64,000 bases of DNA, from the NCBI GenBank assembly GCA_020638575.1, contig JACKIH010000003.1, positions 1,283,501 to 1,347,500 on the forward strand, given 5' to 3'. Shown here piece after piece: positions 1 through 9,789 of this stretch. The notes beneath the pieces were generated by a model, which was given only the letters and a program-made list of their open reading frames with translations, was not told the DNA's origin and did no database searches. Made by a program: the position numbers and the translations under genes. How positions within the stretch are numbered: position 1 is the first letter of the stretch; each line of letters opens with the position of its first letter. Source of the DNA: Rhodospirillaceae bacterium. Its GTDB lineage: Bacteria; Pseudomonadota; Alphaproteobacteria; DSM-16000; Inquilinaceae.

Positions 1-1058
1 CCGTCCTTGGCAGCTTGACGCTGTTCGGCGGATACGAAGTCCGGCTCGCCCTTGCCTCCCTGCCACGGCTGGCCGGCCCGCTGCTGCGCTACTGGTGGCA
101 CTCCGCCCCGGTGCGCCACGCGGCAGCCTCACGGCACTATGCCAAGCTGGTGGCACGCGCCACCCAGGAGCACGCGCCGCTGATCGAAGCCTCGGGCGCC
201 GACGCCCTGATCCGCCGCGACGGCTTCCGCTCCGTCTTCCGCTCCCAGGCCGCGCTGGACGCCGAGCTGCGCTATGCCGCAGCGCTCGGCCGCGACTTCG
301 GGGTCGCCACCCGCGCCCTGACCGCGGCCGAGCTGGCGGCGGCCGAACCGGGGCTGACGCGGCCGCTCGCCGGGGCGATCCATTGGCTGGACCCGTGGAC
401 GGTCCGCGATCCCGGTGCCTTGGTGGCCGCCTACACAGATCTTTTCCTGAAACGCGGCGGCACCTTCGCCCGCGGCGATGCCCTGACGCTGGCCGGCCGC
501 GCGCGCGCCGGCTGGACGGTTGCCACCGACGACGGCGCGGCGGAGGGCGAGGCGGCCGTCGTCGCCCTCGGGGCCCTGTCGCCGTCGCTCTTGGCCCGCC
601 ACGGGCTGCACATCCCGCTGATCCCCAAACGCGGCTACCACCGCCACTATCCTGAAGCGGCGAACCGGGTCGACCTGCCGTTCCTCGATGCCGAGCGCGG
701 CTATGTGGCAGCCCCGATGACACGTGGCCTGCGCCTGACGACGGGTGCCGACATCGCCCTGCCCGGCGCCCGCCCATGCCACATCCAGCTACGCCGCGCC
801 GAGGCCGCCGCCCGCGACCTCCTCGATCTCGGCCCGCCCGAGGAGGCCGCCGCGTGGCAGGGAACGCGCCCGTGCATGCCAGACATGCTGCCCGTCATCG
901 GCGACGCGCTGCCCGGCCGGGGGCTGTGGGCATGCTTCGGGCACGGCCACCAGGGCCTTACGCTCGGCCCGGCCACGGGACGGCTGCTGGCCGAACTGAT
1001 GACCGGCGGGGACCCTTTCACCGACCCCGCTCCCTACGCCCCGCAGCGCTTCCGGTGA
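1..1058 (+). CDS. DadA-like FAD-dependent amino-acid oxidoreductase (5' end cut by window)
   Basis: The reading frame is open to the first base of the window, so the N-terminus with the FAD-binding GxGxxG motif lies outside. What remains is the substrate/FAD-binding body of a DAO-family (D-amino acid dehydrogenase/glycine oxidase type) flavoenzyme. The C-terminal signature is intact: RPCMPDMLPVIGD, then a GHGHQGLTLGPATG segment that closes the FAD site. Family members oxidatively deaminate D-amino acids or glycine-like amines at the inner face of the membrane. The substrate cannot be read from the sequence. The next gene on this strand is malonyl-CoA decarboxylase about 130 bp away, so a shared transcript is possible but not shown. 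Confidence 0.85.
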   Translation, partial: VLGSLTLFGGYEVRLALASLPRLAGPLLRYWWHSAPVRHAAASRHYAKLVARATQEHAPLIEASGADALIRRDGFRSVFRSQAALDAELRYAAALGRDFGVATRALTAAELAAAEPGLTRPLAGAIHWLDPWTVRDPGALVAAYTDLFLKRGGTFARGDALTLAGRARAGWTVATDDGAAEGEAAVVALGALSPSLLARHGLHIPLIPKRGYHRHYPEAANRVDLPFLDAERGYVAAPMTRGLRLTTGADIALPGARPCHIQLRRAEAAARDLLDLGPPEEAAAWQGTRPCMPDMLPVIGDALPGRGLWACFGHGHQGLTLGPATGRLLAELMTGGDPFTDPAPYAPQRFR

Positions 1059-1190
1059 CGACACTATGCCCCGCCGGACGGCCTCCGATGGGCTCCGCCT
1101 GACCGCCGATTAGGCGTATACTTTCCCGAATCGCGACCGGCCGAAGCCGGCCCTTGCTCGCATTCCGCGCAGGATGTGGGAGCCTCGACC

Positions 1191-2438
1191 ATGACCTTCT
1201 TTGCCGACCTGCTCGGCTCGATCTTCGAACGCCGCAACCCCAGCCGGCTGCCGGCCGGCGACGACCGCCGGCCCATGCCGGAGCTGCTGAAGGATCTCAT
1301 GGGGGCGGTCGGCGAGAACCGCGGTGCTGCGTTGGCGGCACAGATCCTCACGCGCATCGACCACATGGACGATGCCAAGAAGCTCGCCTTCTTCCGCCAT
1401 GTGTCGACGACCATGAGCGTCGATTCCGCGGCCGTCCGCCGCGCCCTCGACCGCTATGAAAAGAGCCCCGGTGGCCGCACCTACGAGACCTTCATGGTCG
1501 CCACCGATCCGCCGCGCCAGGAATTGTTCCGCCGCCTCAACCAGGCCCCCGGCGCGACCGGCCGGCTGGTCGCCTTGCGGGCCGACCTTCTGAGGCTGGC
1601 CGACGACGACCCCGATCTGACGGCGCTGGACGTCGATCTGCGCCACCTCTTCCGGTCCTGGTTCAACCGCGGCTTCCTGGTGCTGCGCCGCATCGGCTGG
1701 GAAAGCCCGAACGCCATTCTGAAGAAGATCATCGCCTACGAGGCGGTGCACGCCATCAACAGCCGCGACGAGCTGCGCCACCGCCTGGAGCCCACGGACC
1801 GGCGGTGCTTCGCCTTCTTCCATCCCGCGATGCCGGACGATCCGCTGATCTTCGTGGAAGTCGCCCTGACCGACAGCGTGCCGAACTCCATCCAGGCACT
1901 GCTCGACGAAACCCGTACGGTGATTGCCGCGGAGGATGCGAACACGGCGGTGTTCTACTCCATCTCCAACTGCCAGCCGGGGCTCGCCAACGTCTCCTTC
2001 GGCAACTCGCTGATCAAGCAGGTCGTTTCGGACCTCGCCGCGGAGCTGCCCGGACTGAAGCAGTTCGTCACCCTGTCGCCGATGCCGGGGCTGCGGGCCT
2101 GGATGGAGGAAGATGGACGCACCGGCGATCCGCCGACGCCCGATACGCTGCGCCGCGCGGCGGCGCGCTATCTGTTGACGGCAAAGCGCGGCGATGGCCA
2201 GCCGCGCGACCCGGTGGCGCGCTTCCACCTGGGCAACGGCGCCCAGGTGCTGGCCGTCCACGCCGGGGCGGACGTGTCCGCCAAGGGCCTGAAACAGTCC
2301 GCCGGCGCCATGGTGAACTACCTCTACAACATCCGGCGGATCGCCCAGAACCACGAGCGGTTCACCACGGCCGGGGAGATTACCGCCTCTTCGGAGGTGC
2401 GAAAGCTCGCCAAGGACGCGGCCCCCGCCGACAAGTAG
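1191..2438 (+). CDS. Malonyl-CoA decarboxylase
   Basis: Converts malonyl-CoA to acetyl-CoA and CO2, used in bacteria for malonate catabolism or to control malonyl-CoA level. The 415-residue product has the expected two-part layout: an all-helical N-terminal part (residues about 1-130) and a GNAT-like catalytic part. The catalytic part carries the conserved FFHPAMPDDPLIFVEVAL stretch near residue 205 and the YSISNCQPGL segment downstream. I chose the ATG at 1191 because GGGAG at 1178-1182 sits 8 nt upstream; an in-frame GTG at 1176 would overlap that site. A TATACT hexamer at 1117-1122 could be a -10 element, but no good -35 partner is seen. No malonyl-CoA synthetase is adjacent, which is unusual for a dedicated malonate operon. 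Confidence 0.92.
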   Translation: MTFFADLLGSIFERRNPSRLPAGDDRRPMPELLKDLMGAVGENRGAALAAQILTRIDHMDDAKKLAFFRHVSTTMSVDSAAVRRALDRYEKSPGGRTYETFMVATDPPRQELFRRLNQAPGATGRLVALRADLLRLADDDPDLTALDVDLRHLFRSWFNRGFLVLRRIGWESPNAILKKIIAYEAVHAINSRDELRHRLEPTDRRCFAFFHPAMPDDPLIFVEVALTDSVPNSIQALLDETRTVIAAEDANTAVFYSISNCQPGLANVSFGNSLIKQVVSDLAAELPGLKQFVTLSPMPGLRAWMEEDGRTGDPPTPDTLRRAAARYLLTAKRGDGQPRDPVARFHLGNGAQVLAVHAGADVSAKGLKQSAGAMVNYLYNIRRIAQNHERFTTAGEITASSEVRKLAKDAAPADK

Positions 2439-2466
2439 ACCCCCGCCGGGGCGCCCGGCCCCCCTG

Positions 2467-2495
2467 TGCGCTGGGGTGCGCTGGGGTGCGCGGGG
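2467..2495. repeat. Short tandem repeat between convergent genes
   Basis: Almost three copies of the decamer TGCGCTGGGG lie between the stop codons of malonyl-CoA decarboxylase and the Lrp-type regulator. The last copy lacks one T. Function unknown; it may simply be replication slippage. Confidence 0.7.
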
Positions 2496-2497
2496 CA

Positions 2498-2986
2498 TCA
2501 GGCAGGCCCATCGGCCGGCGGCGGACCGATGGGCAGGGCGGTGCGCGAGATGATCTCTTCCATCGACAGCAGCGACGTCACGTTGAAGATCGAGATGTCG
2601 GCCACCAGCGAGCGGTAGAACGCGTCGTAGGCGGCCGCGTCGGCCACATAGACCTTCAAGATGTAGTCGATGTCGCCGGCCAGGCGGTGCGCTTCCATGA
2701 CCTCCGGGCGCTTGGCCAGCGCCTCCAGGAACTGGTCCATCCACGCCTTTTCATGCCGCGCGGTGCGGATCAGCACGTAAAAGCAGCTCCCCAGCCCGAC
2801 GGCGTTGCGGTCGAGCAGCGCCACCTCGCCGCGGATCACGCCGCGCGCCTTCAGCTTGCGAATGCGGTTCCACACCGGCGTCTTGGAGGAGCCGACGAGC
2901 TTCGCCAGATCGTCGAGCGGGCGGGTGGTGTCTTCCTGCAGTGCAGCGAGGATTTTCCGGTCGAGCGCGTCCAGTGCGGCGGGCAT
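2498..2986 (-). CDS. Lrp/AsnC-family transcriptional regulator
   Basis: A 162-residue DNA-binding protein with an N-terminal AsnC-type helix-turn-helix (LDALDRKILAALQ near residue 5, then GSSKTPVWNRIRKLKARGVI) and a C-terminal RAM/ligand-binding domain (residues about 70-150). Family members form octamers and respond to small molecules, mostly amino acids. The gene is divergent from cysG, with 156 bp between the start codons. In several alphaproteobacteria a regulator of this type sits at this place, so control of the downstream sulfur operon is a reasonable inference. A symmetric site at 3027-3046 in the shared intergenic region could be its operator. The effector cannot be inferred. Confidence 0.9.
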   Translation of the reverse strand: MPAALDALDRKILAALQEDTTRPLDDLAKLVGSSKTPVWNRIRKLKARGVIRGEVALLDRNAVGLGSCFYVLIRTARHEKAWMDQFLEALAKRPEVMEAHRLAGDIDYILKVYVADAAAYDAFYRSLVADISIFNVTSLLSMEEIISRTALPIGPPPADGPA

Positions 2987-3026
2987 TTCGATGCAGCCTC
3001 ATTCTGCGGAACCACAGATCCGTCTT

Positions 3027-3046
3027 ACCATCCGAAATAGGATGCT
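3027..3046. promoter_or_regulatory. Dyad-symmetric operator candidate between Lrp-type regulator and cysG
   Basis: CATCC, six AT-rich bases (GAAATA), GGATG form a perfect 5+6+5 inverted repeat at 3029-3044. An outer matching A/T pair at 3027/3046 extends it to 20 bp with one mismatch. Length, symmetry and AT-rich centre fit Lrp/AsnC-type operators. It lies 40 bp upstream of the regulator and about 100 bp upstream of cysG. Confidence 0.45.
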
Positions 3047-3142
3047 GTCCTTCTTTCCGTAGGCATATCGCCAATTTTCGGGAAATCGTTCTATATCAGG
3101 CGGCACGCGTTCCACCTGCAAGAACCCCGGCGAGGCCCCGCC

Positions 3143-4546
3143 ATGCGGCACTTTCCCGTCTTTGTCGATCTGCGCGGACAGCGCGTCGTCGTCTCCGGTG
3201 CCGGCGAGATGGCGGCGGCCAAGCTGCGCCTGCTCATGAAGACGGAAGCCGAGATCGCGGTGTTCGCCAGCAACCCGGCGGACATCGTGGCCGCCTGGGC
3301 GGCGGAGGACCGCATCTCGCTGCACACGCGGCCGATCGCAGACGGCGATGCCACGGGCGCCCGCCTGCTCTACGCGATCAACCAGGATGCCGCGGAAGAT
3401 GCCCGCGCCGCCGCCATCGGGCGCAGCGCCGGCGCCCTGGTCAACGTCGTCGACGACCTGGAAGGCAGCCAGTTCATCTCTCCGGCCATCGTCGACCGTG
3501 ACCCCGTCACCGTCGCCATCGGCACGGAGGGGGCAGCCCCGGTGCTGGCCCGCAGCATCAAGGCGCAGATCGAAGAACTGCTGGGCACCAGCCTGGGCGT
3601 GCTGGCGCGCATCGGCCAGGGGCTGCGGGGAGCCGCCCGCGCCGTCATGTTCGGCGACCCGCGGCGGCGCCTGTGGGAGACGTTCTATGAGGATGTCGGC
3701 CCCGCGGCCCTGCGCGATGGCGGCGAAGCGGCGGCCATGGCCGCACTCGACCGGTTGATTGCCGAACACCGGCTGGAAGACCGGCCGCGCGGGCGGGTGA
3801 CCATCGTCGGCGCAGGTCCGGGCGATCCCGACCTGCTGACGCTGCGGGCGCGCCGCGCGTTGCATCGCGCCGACGTGGTGATCCACGACCGCCTGGTACC
3901 CGGCGAGGTGCTGGAGCTGGCCCGGCGCGAGGCCGTGATCGTCGAGGTCGGCAAGGAGCCGGGCGGGCCGAGCTGGTCGCAGGAGGACATCAACGCGCTG
4001 ATGGTCGAGCACGCCAGCGGCGGCGCCCAGGTGGTGCGCCTGAAGTCCGGCGACCCCGGCATCTACGGGCGGCTGGATGAAGAGCTGGACGCGCTCGACG
4101 CCGCCGGCATCGCGTACGAGATCGTGCCCGGCGTCACCGCGGCCTTGGCCGCCGCCGCGGCCATCAAGGTGTCGCTCACCCGGCGCCACCGCAATTCCGG
4201 CATGCGGCTGCTCACGGGCCAGGACATCGGCGGCTTTGCCGAGCACGACTGGCACGGACTGGCCCGGCCGGGAGCGGTGGCGGCGGTCTATATGGGCGTA
4301 CGGGCCGCCCGCTTCCTGCAGGGCCGGCTGATGATCCACGGGGCGTCGGCCGACATGCCGGTGACGGCGGTGGAGAACGCTGCGCGCGCCACCCAGAAGG
4401 TGGTGGCGACCAGCCTTGGCCGGCTTGCCGAAGCACTGGCGGACAACGGCGTCGCCGGTCCCGCCATCCTCTTCCTGGGGCTGGCACCGCGGGCCGCGCT
4501 GGCGGAGGTGGAGCGGCTGCCGGCACAGGCGGTGGGAGCCCACTGA
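3143..4546 (+). CDS. cysG: Siroheme synthase CysG (dehydrogenase/ferrochelatase plus SUMT)
   Basis: Makes siroheme, the cofactor of the sulfite reductase encoded two genes downstream. The 467-residue protein has both halves. The N-terminal precorrin-2 dehydrogenase/ferrochelatase domain (about 1-200) starts with MRHFPVFVDLRGQRVVVSGAGEMAA as its NAD-binding turn. The C-terminal uroporphyrinogen-III C-methyltransferase (about 215-460) shows VTIVGAGPGDPDLLTLRA, VIHDRLV and RLKSGDPGIYGR. The nucleotide-binding glycine motif is SGAG rather than the more usual GGG, a small deviation. The stop codon overlaps the next start (TGATG), so translation is probably coupled. This is the first gene of the sulfur operon. 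Confidence 0.95.
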   Translation: MRHFPVFVDLRGQRVVVSGAGEMAAAKLRLLMKTEAEIAVFASNPADIVAAWAAEDRISLHTRPIADGDATGARLLYAINQDAAEDARAAAIGRSAGALVNVVDDLEGSQFISPAIVDRDPVTVAIGTEGAAPVLARSIKAQIEELLGTSLGVLARIGQGLRGAARAVMFGDPRRRLWETFYEDVGPAALRDGGEAAAMAALDRLIAEHRLEDRPRGRVTIVGAGPGDPDLLTLRARRALHRADVVIHDRLVPGEVLELARREAVIVEVGKEPGGPSWSQEDINALMVEHASGGAQVVRLKSGDPGIYGRLDEELDALDAAGIAYEIVPGVTAALAAAAAIKVSLTRRHRNSGMRLLTGQDIGGFAEHDWHGLARPGAVAAVYMGVRAARFLQGRLMIHGASADMPVTAVENAARATQKVVATSLGRLAEALADNGVAGPAILFLGLAPRAALAEVERLPAQAVGAH

Positions 4547-4893
4547 TGGCCAAGCCCTTCCGGCCGAAGATCGTCAGCGCCAACGACCTGTTGTCCGGCG
4601 ATGTCGTCTATCTCGACCGCGCCGGCACGTGGACCCGCCGCCTGGACGCGGCTGCGGTGGCAGAAACCCCCGGCGCGGCCGAAGACCTCCTGGCCGTCGC
4701 CGCCACCCAGCCCGACCAGGTGGTGGGGCCCTACCTGGCGGACGTGGCCCGCCCGCACGCCGGATCTCCTCCGCTGCCCACCCATCTACGCGAACGCATC
4801 CGCGACCGCGGCCCCTCCACGCGGCCCGATCTGGGACGCCAGGCCGACCTGGCCGACGACCCCGGATCGCTGTTTGCCGGTGACGGGATCTAG
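4546..4893 (+). CDS. DUF2849 family protein
   Basis: A 115-residue protein of the DUF2849 family, which in alphaproteobacteria is nearly always found between cysG and cysI. The conserved start is KIVSANDLLSGDVVYLDRAGTWT. No catalytic motif is visible. The gene is packed 1 bp from cysG and 12 bp from cysI, which strongly suggests a role connected with sulfite reduction or siroheme delivery, but its biochemical function is unknown. Confidence 0.85.
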   Translation: MAKPFRPKIVSANDLLSGDVVYLDRAGTWTRRLDAAAVAETPGAAEDLLAVAATQPDQVVGPYLADVARPHAGSPPLPTHLRERIRDRGPSTRPDLGRQADLADDPGSLFAGDGI

Positions 4894-4905
4894 GGATTTC
4901 CGATC

Positions 4906-6568
<1,663 letters not shown>

Positions 6569-6594
<26 letters not shown>

Positions 6595-7342
6595 CCTCCA
6601 CCTGGACGCCGGCGAGCGCGCGCCGGAGCCCGCCCCTGGCGCGTCTGCCCGGCGTGGCGAAGGCACCCTGGCCTTCCTGCGCAGCGCCATCCTGCACGAC
6701 TTCCCCGGCCGCATCGCCCTGGTGTCGTCCTTCGGGGCGGAGGCGGTGGTGCTGCTGCACATGGTGGCGCGGATCAACCCGGCCACGCCGGTGCTGTTCA
6801 ACGAAACCGGGATGCTGTTTGCCGAAACCCTCGCCTACCAGCGCGAGGTGGCGGACGAGCTGGGGCTGACCAACGTGCGCCGGGTGCGCCCGACGCTGGC
6901 CAGCCTCGCCAAGGCCGATCCCGCCGGCACGCTGCACGCCGCCGATACCGGAGCCTGCTGCCACCTGCGCAAGGTGGTACCGCTGAACCGGGCACTGGAG
7001 CCCTATGCCGCGTGGATCACCGGGCGCAAGCGCTTCCAGGCCCACACCCGCAGCGAACTGCCCTTCGCGGAATACGACGACGCCCGGCGGGTGAAGCTGA
7101 ACCCGCTGGCCGATTGGTCGCTGCAGGATATCCGCGCCTACATGATCGAGCACGACCTGCCGCGCCACCCGCTGGTCGCCCGCGGCTACGGCTCCATCGG
7201 TTGCGCGCCGTGCACCACGCCGGTGGCCGAGGGCGAGGATCCGCGGGCCGGGCGCTGGCGCGACCAGGGCAAGACGGAGTGCGGCATCCACTTCGTCGAC
7301 GGCAAGCCCGTGCGCATCGCCGTCGCCCATCCCGGGGCCTGA
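6569..7342 (+). CDS. cysH: Adenylylsulfate/phosphoadenylylsulfate reductase (Fe-S type)
   Basis: Reduces activated sulfate to sulfite using thioredoxin. The 257-residue protein has the PP-loop motif SSFGAEAV (about residues 53-60). It also has the CC (130-131) and CxxC (212, 215) cysteines that bind a 4Fe-4S cluster, and the catalytic KTECGIH cysteine (238). The cluster cysteines are the mark of the APS-using subtype, unlike enterobacterial PAPS reductase. The ATG at 6569 overlaps cysI by 26 bp. A GTG at 6584 with GGATGGGG upstream is a plausible alternative start and would give a 252-residue protein. Reading is continuous with the operon. Confidence 0.93.
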
Positions 7343-7345
7343 GCC

Positions 7346-7777
7346 ATGCCGCTGGTGACACGGGCCGGCTTCGCCCCGGTGGAGCCGGTGGACTTCGTTG
7401 CCGCCGACGCAGCCGCGGAGAGCGATGGCGAGGGTGTGGGTGTCGACTTGCCCAACCACGCCGACCCCCAGGCGCTGGTGGCGCTGTTCGACCGCATCGC
7501 GCTGATCCGCATTGCCTTCCCCAGCTCCTCCGACGGGCGGGGCTTCAGCCTGGCGCGGCGGCTGCGGCAGTTGGGCTATCGCGGACGGCTGCGCGCCCAC
7601 GGCCATGTCATCAGCGACCAGTTCCGCCATGCGCTGGCCTGCGGCTTCGACGAGGTGGAGATCGACGAGGATCTGGCCGCCCGCCAGCCGGAAGCGCATT
7701 GGCGCGTATCCGGCCAGCCGCAGCGCACCTACGGCGAAAAGCTGGGCCGGCGGCCGGTCGCTCCTCCGTCCGAGTAG
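7346..7777 (+). CDS. DUF934 family protein, putative sulfite-reduction helper
   Basis: A 143-residue DUF934 protein, typically the last gene of alphaproteobacterial cysI/cysH operons. The family core is visible: LIRIAFPSSSDGRGFSLARRLR, then GHVISDQFRHALACGFDEVEI. It begins 3 bp after the cysH stop. It has been suggested to work with sulfite reductase, possibly in electron delivery, but no redox motif is obvious here. The operon ends at this gene; the next gene is convergent. Confidence 0.88.
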   Translation: MPLVTRAGFAPVEPVDFVAADAAAESDGEGVGVDLPNHADPQALVALFDRIALIRIAFPSSSDGRGFSLARRLRQLGYRGRLRAHGHVISDQFRHALACGFDEVEIDEDLAARQPEAHWRVSGQPQRTYGEKLGRRPVAPPSE

Positions 7778-7842
7778 GAAGAGTTCTCAACGTCGCGCCG
7801 GGGCGGATTGCCGATGTCCACGGCACCGCCCGGCTTCGGGCC

Positions 7843-8769
7843 CTACAGTCCCAGCGGGTGCGGTGCCGTGTTGAACGAGGCGATCAGCAGGGCCGCACCC
7901 AGGACCAGCAGCACCGATCCCCCCACCAGCAGCACGGCCCCCCGGCCGATGGCCAGCGTGTCGCTGCCCTGGCGGGCCGCAGCCAGACCGGCAATCCAGG
8001 TGCGCAGCGCCACCGTCAGGACTGCCAGCGTGCCGACGGCCAGTGCCGTACCGGTCGACATGGCCAGCACGGCGAACACGCCCGTCCACGGCACACCGAC
8101 CACCTTGGCGAAGACCAGCACCAGGATGGCCCCCGTGCACGGCCGGAGGCCGATGCTCAGCACGATCAGCGCCATCGCCTTCAGGCCGGTGCCGGCCGCC
8201 ATTCGATCGGGCTCCGGCACATGGGAATGGCCGCAGCCGTGGCTGTGGCTGTGGCTGTGGCTATGGCCGTGGCCGTGGCCGGCTTCGTCGGCGCGGGCCT
8301 GTGCGTCGACCGCCGCGGGCGGCGCCCGCCCCCTGCGCTTTGCCGCGACCTGCCACAAGGTGGCGAGCGCGCGCACCAACAGGAGCGCGCCGATGAGGGC
8401 GAGCAGCACGAAGCTCGCCCGCTCGCTCCAGTCCACCGCAGTGCTCGTCTCGCGCGGCATCCAGCCGGCCAGCCCGATCAGCCCGTAGACCAGGAGGATG
8501 GCAGTCAGCCCTTGGCAGGCCGCGCCGAGGACCGCCAGCGCCACGCCGCGGGCCAGCCGTTCGCGCCGGGTCGCCAGATAGGTGGCGATCACCGCCTTGC
8601 CGTGGCCGGGACCGGCGGCGTGGAAGACGCCGTAGAGGAAGGCCAGGCCGATCAACCCGGCGGCTCCGCCCGCCCCGGCCGTCTCAGCGGCGGCGCGGAC
8701 GCCATCGACGAGCTGGGCGTGCAACGCGCTCGACTGCTGGAGGACCCACACGGTGAGGTGCTGCAACAC
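7843..8769 (-). CDS. NicO/RcnA-type nickel/cobalt transport membrane protein
   Basis: A 308-residue polytopic membrane protein with about six hydrophobic segments. The signature FHAAGPGHGKAVI lies near residue 50 and a second LRPCTGAILVLVFA motif in the C-terminal half; both are characteristic of the NicO/RcnA family. Between them is a cytoplasmic or periplasmic histidine-rich loop (HGHGHSHSHSHSHGCGHSH), a likely metal-binding segment. Family members move Ni2+ or Co2+; direction (uptake or efflux) cannot be decided from sequence. It is encoded just downstream of a DUF1007 gene on the same strand, a pairing common in proteobacteria. No cobalamin riboswitch was found upstream of the pair. Confidence 0.88.
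   Translation of the reverse strand: MLQHLTVWVLQQSSALHAQLVDGVRAAAETAGAGGAAGLIGLAFLYGVFHAAGPGHGKAVIATYLATRRERLARGVALAVLGAACQGLTAILLVYGLIGLAGWMPRETSTAVDWSERASFVLLALIGALLLVRALATLWQVAAKRRGRAPPAAVDAQARADEAGHGHGHSHSHSHSHGCGHSHVPEPDRMAAGTGLKAMALIVLSIGLRPCTGAILVLVFAKVVGVPWTGVFAVLAMSTGTALAVGTLAVLTVALRTWIAGLAAARQGSDTLAIGRGAVLLVGGSVLLVLGAALLIASFNTAPHPLGL
8239..8280. repeat. Hexanucleotide repeat coding for the His-rich loop
   Basis: Seven adjacent six-base units (GTGGCT four times, then ATGGCC and two GTGGCC) encode alternating His with Ser or Gly on the minus strand. Unit gain or loss would keep frame and change the number of metal-binding histidines in the transporter. Confidence 0.8.
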
Positions 8770-8789
8770 GGACCCGGCTCGCCTTGCGT

Positions 8790-9428
8790 TTATGGCGTGC
8801 AGTCGACGACGACGACCTCGGCGAACAAGCGCCCCAGGCCATCGGTGGCGGTGGCGGTGGCGTTCACATCCAGCGCGGCGGCGGAGAGATACTGTTCCTC
8901 CGTGGGCCGCGGCGGCACCAGGCGGTGCTGGCAGGAGGCCGGGGCGCCTTCCAGCACGATCGCACCCTCCCCCGGAGCGTGCACCATCTCGATGTAGTAG
9001 GTCGGATCGAACACCCGGTATTCCAGGGTCGCGCCGTCCAGGCTGACCGGCTCGGCGAACGGCAGCAGGAAGGTCATGGAAAGCTGTTGGCCGGTGATGG
9101 CCGTCGCGATGGCCTCGGCGGTGGCAAACGCAACCGCGCGGCCGTTCACCTGGACTTCAGAGAAATAGTCGTAGTCGTGGAGGTTCTGCAGGTTCTCCGC
9201 CATCAGGGCCTCAAGGGCCGCCTGCGGATCGTCGGCCTGCTCCAGCCCCAGCCCGTAGGTGGCAAAGGCCGTGTAGGCGGGGTCGAACAGCCAAGTCTCG
9301 CTGAGGCCCGTCACCGTGTCGCCGGCAAACAGAACCTGCACGCTGATATCGATATGGGCATGCGGGTGGGCGGCCGCCGGGCCGGCCGCCAGCATCGCCA
9401 GCGCCGCCGAAGCGAACGCCGTCCGCAT
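8790..9428 (-). CDS. DUF1007 family periplasmic protein
   Basis: A 212-residue DUF1007 protein with an N-terminal Sec signal peptide (MRTAFASAALAMLAAGPAAA, cleavage near AAA-HPHAH). Right after it is the family's conserved HPHAHIDISVQVLF, probably a metal-binding start of the mature chain. The start at 9428 is supported by AGGAGG nine bases upstream; a longer reading from 9482 has no such site. The gene sits 20 bp upstream of the NicO-type transporter and probably forms an operon with it. This suggests a periplasmic metal-delivery or metal-sensing partner; the exact role is unknown. Confidence 0.85.
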   Translation of the reverse strand: MRTAFASAALAMLAAGPAAAHPHAHIDISVQVLFAGDTVTGLSETWLFDPAYTAFATYGLGLEQADDPQAALEALMAENLQNLHDYDYFSEVQVNGRAVAFATAEAIATAITGQQLSMTFLLPFAEPVSLDGATLEYRVFDPTYYIEMVHAPGEGAIVLEGAPASCQHRLVPPRPTEEQYLSAAALDVNATATATDGLGRLFAEVVVVDCTP

Positions 9429-9789
9429 CGGCCGGCACCTCCTGGTGGGATCGCACGAACGACATTCCCGGTGGCTGGCCATCCTGAGGTCCCCGCAAGC
9501 CCGCGACCCGCGCTCCGCCGACCGGGTGGCGCGGGTGCGAGTCGCAGGGTTTCATAGGCGCTCCGCCGCTGCGATGATAGCGGGCGAGCGGCCCGGGCCG
9601 GCGGGAGAAGCCCGGTGGACGACACTGCCGACGCCGGACCGGGGTGGCCGGCCACCGCCGGCGGAGCATAGACTTGTTTGGCCACCGCCTTGCCCCGCAA
9701 GGGTCCGACCGATCCGACCACTGCACGCAGCGGCTTGCCTGAGCGGTCGGAAATCGGCCCAATGCGGCGGCAAACATCTCGGCACAGCG
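9429..9789. other. Divergent intergenic region (361 bp)
   Basis: Non-coding region between DUF1007 and kpsM. I looked for a cobalamin riboswitch on the minus strand and found no ordered B12-box elements. A 14-bp perfect palindrome (GGTGGCCGGCCACC, about 9643-9656) is present but is of the kind expected by chance in GC-rich DNA. Promoters for both flanking genes should lie here, but none is recognisable. Confidence 0.5.

Noticed and set aside
9643..9656. 14-bp palindrome GGTGGCCGGCCACC as an operator
   Set aside because: Composed only of GC-rich elements expected often by chance at this base composition; not near a start codon of a regulator.
9429..9660. Cobalamin riboswitch upstream of the DUF1007/NicO pair
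   Set aside because: A GCCACCGGGAA string is present on the minus strand, but the other B12-box elements are not in order and no stem layout fits.
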